Made by a program: the position numbers and the translations under genes. The notes beneath the pieces are model-generated. The model had not been told where the DNA came from. It made no database searches and worked only from the letters and a program-made list of their open reading frames with translations. A DNA stretch of 10,653 nt from CAZMFZ01 sp964565665 (GTDB taxonomy: Bacteria > Bacteroidota > Bacteroidia > Cytophagales > UBA9547), in assembly GCA_964565665.1 (NCBI GenBank), contig CAZMFZ010000120.1, forward strand, positions 1-10,653. Direction: 5' to 3'. Below are positions 7,563-10,653 of the stretch, in pieces (the stretch's first letter is position 1; the number at the start of each line of letters is the position of its first letter).

Positions 7563-8368
7563 ATGAAATTTGCAGATGTAAAAAACGATATTGCCTTTAG
7601 AAAAATATTTGGAGATGAGAATAAGAAATTATTCTCATCTCTTTTTTGAATGCAGTTCTTAAACTGGATGGAGATAAAAAAATAGCCAATGTATCTATTC
7701 AAAATCCCTTTCAACTGCCAATTATTCAAAGCCTGAAAGCCACAATTATAGATATTAAGGCTATTGATGAAAAAGGAAATTAATTATTGAAATGCAAGTT
7801 GCCAATGTAAATGGGCTTGAAAAGAGATTACAATATTATTTAGCCAAAGGATACACATCGCAAATAGAAATTGGGGAAGACTTTTCTAAACTCCATCCCA
7901 TTATTTTTATTGGAATATTTGATTTCAAATTTTCCCAAAACCCAAATTATCTTTAAAACACCTTACCATCGACACGGAAACTGGTGAAAACTTATTCAAA
8001 GACTTTGAATTTAATCTGATTGAACTACCGAAGTTTACTAAAAAAAGAAACACAATGGGTTACAATCATAGACAAATGGGTGTATTTCATCAAAATGCGG
8101 ATTTAGAATTAGAGCCAGAAAACATAGAAGATGATGGCTTAAAATCAGCTTACCAATCTGCCCAAATTCACACTTGGAGCAAAAATGAATTGGAAGACTA
8201 CGAATATGCTGCCATCCGAGAGTGGGATGGTATTAATAGAGAGAAGTTTGCAATGAGAGAAGGAATAAAGAAGTTGCTCGTAAAATGCGACTAAAAGGCA
8301 TAGATGTCAATCTTATCGCTGAATTGCCTAGGCTTGCAAAAGTAGAAATTGAAGAAATGAAACCCTAA
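7563..8368 (+). pseudogene. Rpn/PD-(D/E)XK nuclease family transposase, broken by frameshifts
   Basis: Pieced across frames, this is a full-length (about 268-residue) member of the Rpn recombination-promoting nuclease / PDDEXK_2 family. It starts MKFADVKNDIAFRKIFGDEN and continues with ISFLNAVLKLDG, the nuclease core IIDIKAIDEKGN then LIIEMQVANVNGLEKR (catalytic D and E-x-Q), QYYLAKGYTSQI and a REWDGINREKFAMREG segment. It ends ARKMRLKGIDVNLIAEL, closing with EIEEMKP at a TAA (8366-8368). About six single-base indels break it: near 7625-7631, 7776-7780, 7954, the A-run at 8040-8046 (an insertion), the A-run at 8092-8095, and 8271; all but one look like deletions. Stops appear at 7647, 7781 and 7954. 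Flanking genes are intact, so this looks like real decay, not poor sequence. No terminal inverted repeats are seen. Confidence 0.88.
7612..7641. repeat. Perfect 13-bp hairpin with a 4-base loop and following T-run, inside the nuclease pseudogene
   Basis: GAGATGAGAATAA (7612-7624) and TTATTCTCATCTC (7629-7641) are exact inverted arms around GAAA, followed by six T's (7642-7647). The first frameshift of the pseudogene falls at this loop and right arm. On the plus strand it has the form of an intrinsic terminator about 50 bases into the gene, although the stem is AT-rich. Confidence 0.7.
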
Positions 8369-8463
8369 ATTATTCTTTATCAAATCCTGCTTTAAAATAG
8401 CTAAACATAAATACTTTCTGAAGCCAAAAAGCTTGTAATTGAAAGTCGAAAAATAAATAAATA

Positions 8464-8481
8464 ATGAATTTACAAATTCAT
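8464..8481. promoter_or_regulatory. Operator-like palindrome upstream of the cyclophilin promoter
   Basis: ATGAATTT and AAATTCAT form a perfect inverted repeat with 8-bp arms and a 2-bp centre. It ends about 10 bp before the likely -33 element (8491-8494) of the next promoter. The size and place suit a dimeric regulator, but none is encoded nearby. AT-richness raises the chance of coincidence. Confidence 0.35.
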
Positions 8482-8490
8482 CAGTCAATA

Positions 8491-8524
8491 CTTGCAAATT
8501 TCCTAATATATTTTATTAATTTTG
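8491..8524 (+). promoter_or_regulatory. Promoter for the cyclophilin-purK-rdgB cluster
   Basis: CTTG at 8491-8494 serves as a -33 element and TAATTTTG at 8517-8524 is an exact -7 box; the 22-bp spacing is within or slightly above the usual range. Transcription should begin at about 8529-8532, inside the left arm of the hairpin that starts at 8526, leaving a leader of about 60 bases before the ATG at 8592. This is the best promoter match in the window. Confidence 0.55.
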
Positions 8525-8525
8525 T

Positions 8526-8557
8526 AAGCCCTTCTGCTCAAAGCCGAAGGGCTTTTT
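8526..8557 (+). terminator. Intrinsic terminator-like hairpin in the cyclophilin leader
   Basis: AAGCCCTTC (8526-8534) pairs with GAAGGGCTT (8546-8554) in a perfect 9-bp stem. GCT/AGC (8536-8538 and 8542-8544) extend it beyond one mismatch, and a T-run to 8557 completes the terminator form. The T-run exists only for plus-strand transcription. It may stop read-through from the degraded nuclease region, or act as an attenuator. It begins one base after the -7 box of the next promoter. Apart from this, the promoter and the palindrome, 8369-8591 holds nothing I can identify. Confidence 0.65.
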
Positions 8558-8591
8558 ATTCTATTATTAGTATTAGCATAGCAAATCTGGA

Positions 8592-9032
8592 ATGAAGAAA
8601 GCAGAAATACACACGGCAAATGGCATAATGACAGTAGAACTGTATGAAAACGAAACCCCAATTGCGGTAAATAATTTTATATCGCTGGCAAAAAAAGGAT
8701 TTTATGATGGGCTAAACTTCCATCGGGTAATACCTGATTTTATGATTCAAGGGGGCGATCCAAATAAAAATGGCAGTGGCGGGCCGGGGTACACTATTAA
8801 ATGCGAAACCAAAGCCGAAAAACAATTTCACGACAAGGGCGTGCTCTCTATGGCTCACAGAGGCAAAGACACGGGTGGGTCGCAATTTTTTATATGTCAC
8901 AATAGAGCTAATACCAAACATTTAGATGGGGTACATACTGCCTTTGGAAAAGTAGTAGAAGGGCTAGATGTGGTAGATCAATTACGTCAGGGTGACGAAA
9001 TAATTAAAGTGGTGATTCAAGAAGAAGTGTAA
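8592..9032 (+). CDS. Cyclophilin-type peptidylprolyl isomerase
   Basis: This 146-residue protein is a minimal single-domain cyclophilin that catalyses cis-trans isomerisation of prolyl bonds during protein folding. The signature FHRVIPDFMIQGGDP contains the equivalents of the human CypA active-site residues R55, F60, M61 and Q63; GGSQFFI supplies F113 and GVHTAFG supplies H126. The tryptophan (W121) that aids cyclosporin binding is replaced by histidine in KHLDG, as in many bacterial forms, so weak drug binding is expected. There is no signal peptide, so it is cytoplasmic. It is first in a same-strand cluster, 6 bp ahead of purK. No clear Shine-Dalgarno precedes the ATG. It has a single domain and no lipoprotein extension, unlike some longer Bacteroidota homologues. 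Confidence 0.95.
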   Translation: MKKAEIHTANGIMTVELYENETPIAVNNFISLAKKGFYDGLNFHRVIPDFMIQGGDPNKNGSGGPGYTIKCETKAEKQFHDKGVLSMAHRGKDTGGSQFFICHNRANTKHLDGVHTAFGKVVEGLDVVDQLRQGDEIIKVVIQEEV

Positions 9033-9038
9033 TTAAAA

Positions 9039-10181
9039 ATGCAGAAAAATTTCTATCAAGATTTCAAGCTGGGGATACTGGGTGGTGGACAGCTTGGAAG
9101 AATGCTCATTCAAGAAGCAATAAATCTCAATCTAAATGTATCGGTAATAGACCCCGATGCCGAAGCACCTTGTAAAAATATCGTTCATAAGTTTGTGCAT
9201 GGCTCACTCATGGACTACGACACCATTGTAAATTTCGGGCAAGGACTCGATATGATTACTATTGAGATAGAAAACGTAAATGTAGAAGCTTTGGCTACGC
9301 TTGAAGAACAAGGCGTAAAAGTGTTTCCACAGCCGAATATTATTAAACTGATTCAAGACAAACGTTCACAAAAGCAGTTTTATAAGGAAAACGGCATTCC
9401 AACGGCCGATTTTGTGCTCATCAATCACAAATCGGATTTAGAGCTGCATGAAAGCTTTTTGCCCGCCTACTTAAAACTAGGCAAGTCTGGCTACGATGGC
9501 AGAGGCGTATTGCCTTTGACTACCAAACAAGATTTTGTAAAAGCATTTGATGCTCCCGGATTGTTAGAAAAACGCATTGATTTCGCCAAAGAAATATCGG
9601 TAATTGTAGCCAGAAGCATTAGAGGTGAAATATCTGTATTTCCGGTAATTGAACTGGTATTTAATCCCACTTACAATTTGGTAGATTATCTATTTGCACC
9701 AGCGTTAATATCAAAAGAAATTGAAGAAAAAGCGGTAAGTATAGCCAAAGACTTGATTTCAAAACTGGGTATGGTAGGCTTGCTTGCCGTGGAAATGTTT
9801 GTGACAAAAGATGGCAAAGTGTTGGTAAATGAAATTGCACCTCGCCCACACAATAGTGGTCATCATACCATAGAGGCCAACATAACTTCACAATACGGCC
9901 AACATTTGCGCGCCATTTTAAATTTGCCTTTAGGCTCTACCACCACCAGAACAAAAGCTGCGATGGTAAATTTGCTAGGAGAAGAAGGCTACAACGGCAT
10001 AGCGAAATATGAAGGCTTGGAAGAAATAATGAAAACAGATGGCATATTTCCTCATTTGTATGGCAAAAAATTCACCAAACCATCTCGTAAAATGGGCCAT
10101 ATCACTATTATAGACAACGATGATATAGGACTTAAAAAGAAAATTGATTTTGTAAAAAATACAATTAGGGTAAAAGCATAA
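9039..10181 (+). CDS. purK: N5-carboxyaminoimidazole ribonucleotide synthase
   Basis: PurK is an ATP-grasp enzyme of de novo purine synthesis that makes N5-carboxy-AIR from AIR, bicarbonate and ATP; PurE then rearranges the product. The 380-residue protein has the N-terminal LGILGGGQLGRML motif (11-23), the glycine-rich loop GKSGYDGRG (148-156) of the ATP-grasp fold, NEIAPRPHNSGHHTIEA (264-280) carrying metal- and substrate-binding residues, and a C-terminal HLYGK...RKMGHI segment. Length is normal and all landmarks are intact. It begins 6 bp after the cyclophilin stop and ends 20 bp before rdgB, so it is probably co-transcribed with both. purE is not in the window. Confidence 0.97.
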   Translation: MQKNFYQDFKLGILGGGQLGRMLIQEAINLNLNVSVIDPDAEAPCKNIVHKFVHGSLMDYDTIVNFGQGLDMITIEIENVNVEALATLEEQGVKVFPQPNIIKLIQDKRSQKQFYKENGIPTADFVLINHKSDLELHESFLPAYLKLGKSGYDGRGVLPLTTKQDFVKAFDAPGLLEKRIDFAKEISVIVARSIRGEISVFPVIELVFNPTYNLVDYLFAPALISKEIEEKAVSIAKDLISKLGMVGLLAVEMFVTKDGKVLVNEIAPRPHNSGHHTIEANITSQYGQHLRAILNLPLGSTTTRTKAAMVNLLGEEGYNGIAKYEGLEEIMKTDGIFPHLYGKKFTKPSRKMGHITIIDNDDIGLKKKIDFVKNTIRVKA

Positions 10182-10201
10182 AAGAATCATTTTTTTTCCA
10201 A

Positions 10202-10653
10202 ATGAAAATATGCCTCGCCACCAATAACCAAGGGAAAATCAAAGAACTCAAATCACTGTTGTCTTCTTTGGATATAGAAGTTGTAGGCTTAAAAGATATT
10301 GGTTGCAAAATTGATTTGCCCGAAACTGGTACTACATTTCAAGAAAATTCACTGCAAAAGGCTCAATATGTATTTGATAATTACCAGATTTCCTGCATTG
10401 CCGATGATTCTGGGCTTGAAATAGATGCCCTGCAAGGAGAACCTGGTGTTTTCTCTGCACGATATGCAGGTGAGCATGGCAACGACAAAGCCAATATAGC
10501 AAAGGTGCTAGAAAAGCTGGCCAGAATAGAAAATAGAAAAGCCAATTTCAAAACTGTAGTTACCTATATTAATGCCGATGGCAATGCTTATTTTTTCGAA
10601 GGAAAAATAGAGGGTAAAATTGCCCACCATGAAATGGGAACCAATGGATTTGG
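10202..10653 (+). CDS. rdgB: RdgB/HAM1 family non-canonical purine NTP pyrophosphatase, partial (runs off right edge)
   Basis: The enzyme hydrolyses dITP, ITP and XTP to monophosphates and pyrophosphate, keeping deaminated purines out of nucleic acids. The visible 150 residues start MKICLATNNQGKIKELKSLL (substrate-binding T/N/K loop at 7-13), then TFQENSLQKA (45-54), the active-site IADDSGLEIDAL (66-77, with catalytic D69), GEPGVFSARYAG (79-90), FKTVVTY, and GTNGFG at the edge, where GYD would follow. The family is about 195 residues, so roughly 45 are missing. It sits 20 bp after purK across a T-rich spacer. Pairing with purK gives a purine synthesis and clean-up theme. Confidence 0.95.
   Translation, partial: MKICLATNNQGKIKELKSLLSSLDIEVVGLKDIGCKIDLPETGTTFQENSLQKAQYVFDNYQISCIADDSGLEIDALQGEPGVFSARYAGEHGNDKANIAKVLEKLARIENRKANFKTVVTYINADGNAYFFEGKIEGKIAHHEMGTNGF

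Noticed and set aside
8291..8497. 68-residue minus-strand frame over the end of the nuclease pseudogene
   Set aside because: Antisense to the pseudogene tail, with phenylalanine-rich low-complexity content and no family pattern.
7284..8591. A complete insertion sequence around the nuclease pseudogene
   Set aside because: No terminal inverted repeats or clear target duplications were found. The 19-base match to the cyclophilin start lies inside coding sequence and reads better as a gene remnant.
10182..10201. Run of eight T's between purK and rdgB as a terminator
   Set aside because: No stem-loop precedes it, and the gap is only 20 bp inside an apparent operon.

Overview
The window reads as a chromosomal segment from a member of the Bacteroidota. 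Evidence: housekeeping proteins of Bacteroidota type (a 1193-residue DnaE, a short RecO, PurK, a small cyclophilin), AT-rich non-coding DNA, near absence of Shine-Dalgarno sequences, and repeated matches to the Bacteroidota -7 promoter box TAnnTTTG just upstream of five genes. The small membrane protein at 5153-5287 resembles ones I recall from the Chitinophagia/Sphingobacteriia side of the phylum; the finer placement is a guess.

Layout, left to right. 1-1288 (minus strand) is an AT-rich two-gene accessory module: a TIGR04255-like protein followed, 7 bp later, by a protein with an NWDGY motif that runs off the left edge. 1370-4951 (minus) is dnaE, the replicative DNA polymerase alpha subunit, with an apparently intact PHP metal site. 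5153-7268 (minus) holds recO, an MFS transporter, and a 44-residue single-span membrane protein whose start overlaps the transporter's stop. 7269-8591 is a degraded zone. It contains a possible remnant of a second cyclophilin gene start (7441-7560) and an Rpn-type PD-(D/E)XK nuclease/transposase gene broken by about six single-base indels (7563-8368). The first break coincides with a perfect 13-bp hairpin. 8592 to the right edge (plus) is a tight cluster: cyclophilin, purK, and an rdgB/HAM1 pyrophosphatase cut by the window end. A clear promoter abuts a terminator-like hairpin in front of the cluster.

How the genes relate: dnaE and recO are core replication and repair genes; purK and rdgB make and police purine nucleotides. 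The transporter and small membrane protein are probably translationally coupled. The most likely undescribed items are the two-gene module at the left edge, the coupled 44-residue membrane protein, and the promoter/hairpin overlap before the cyclophilin. No CRISPR array, tRNA, rRNA or intact insertion sequence was seen.
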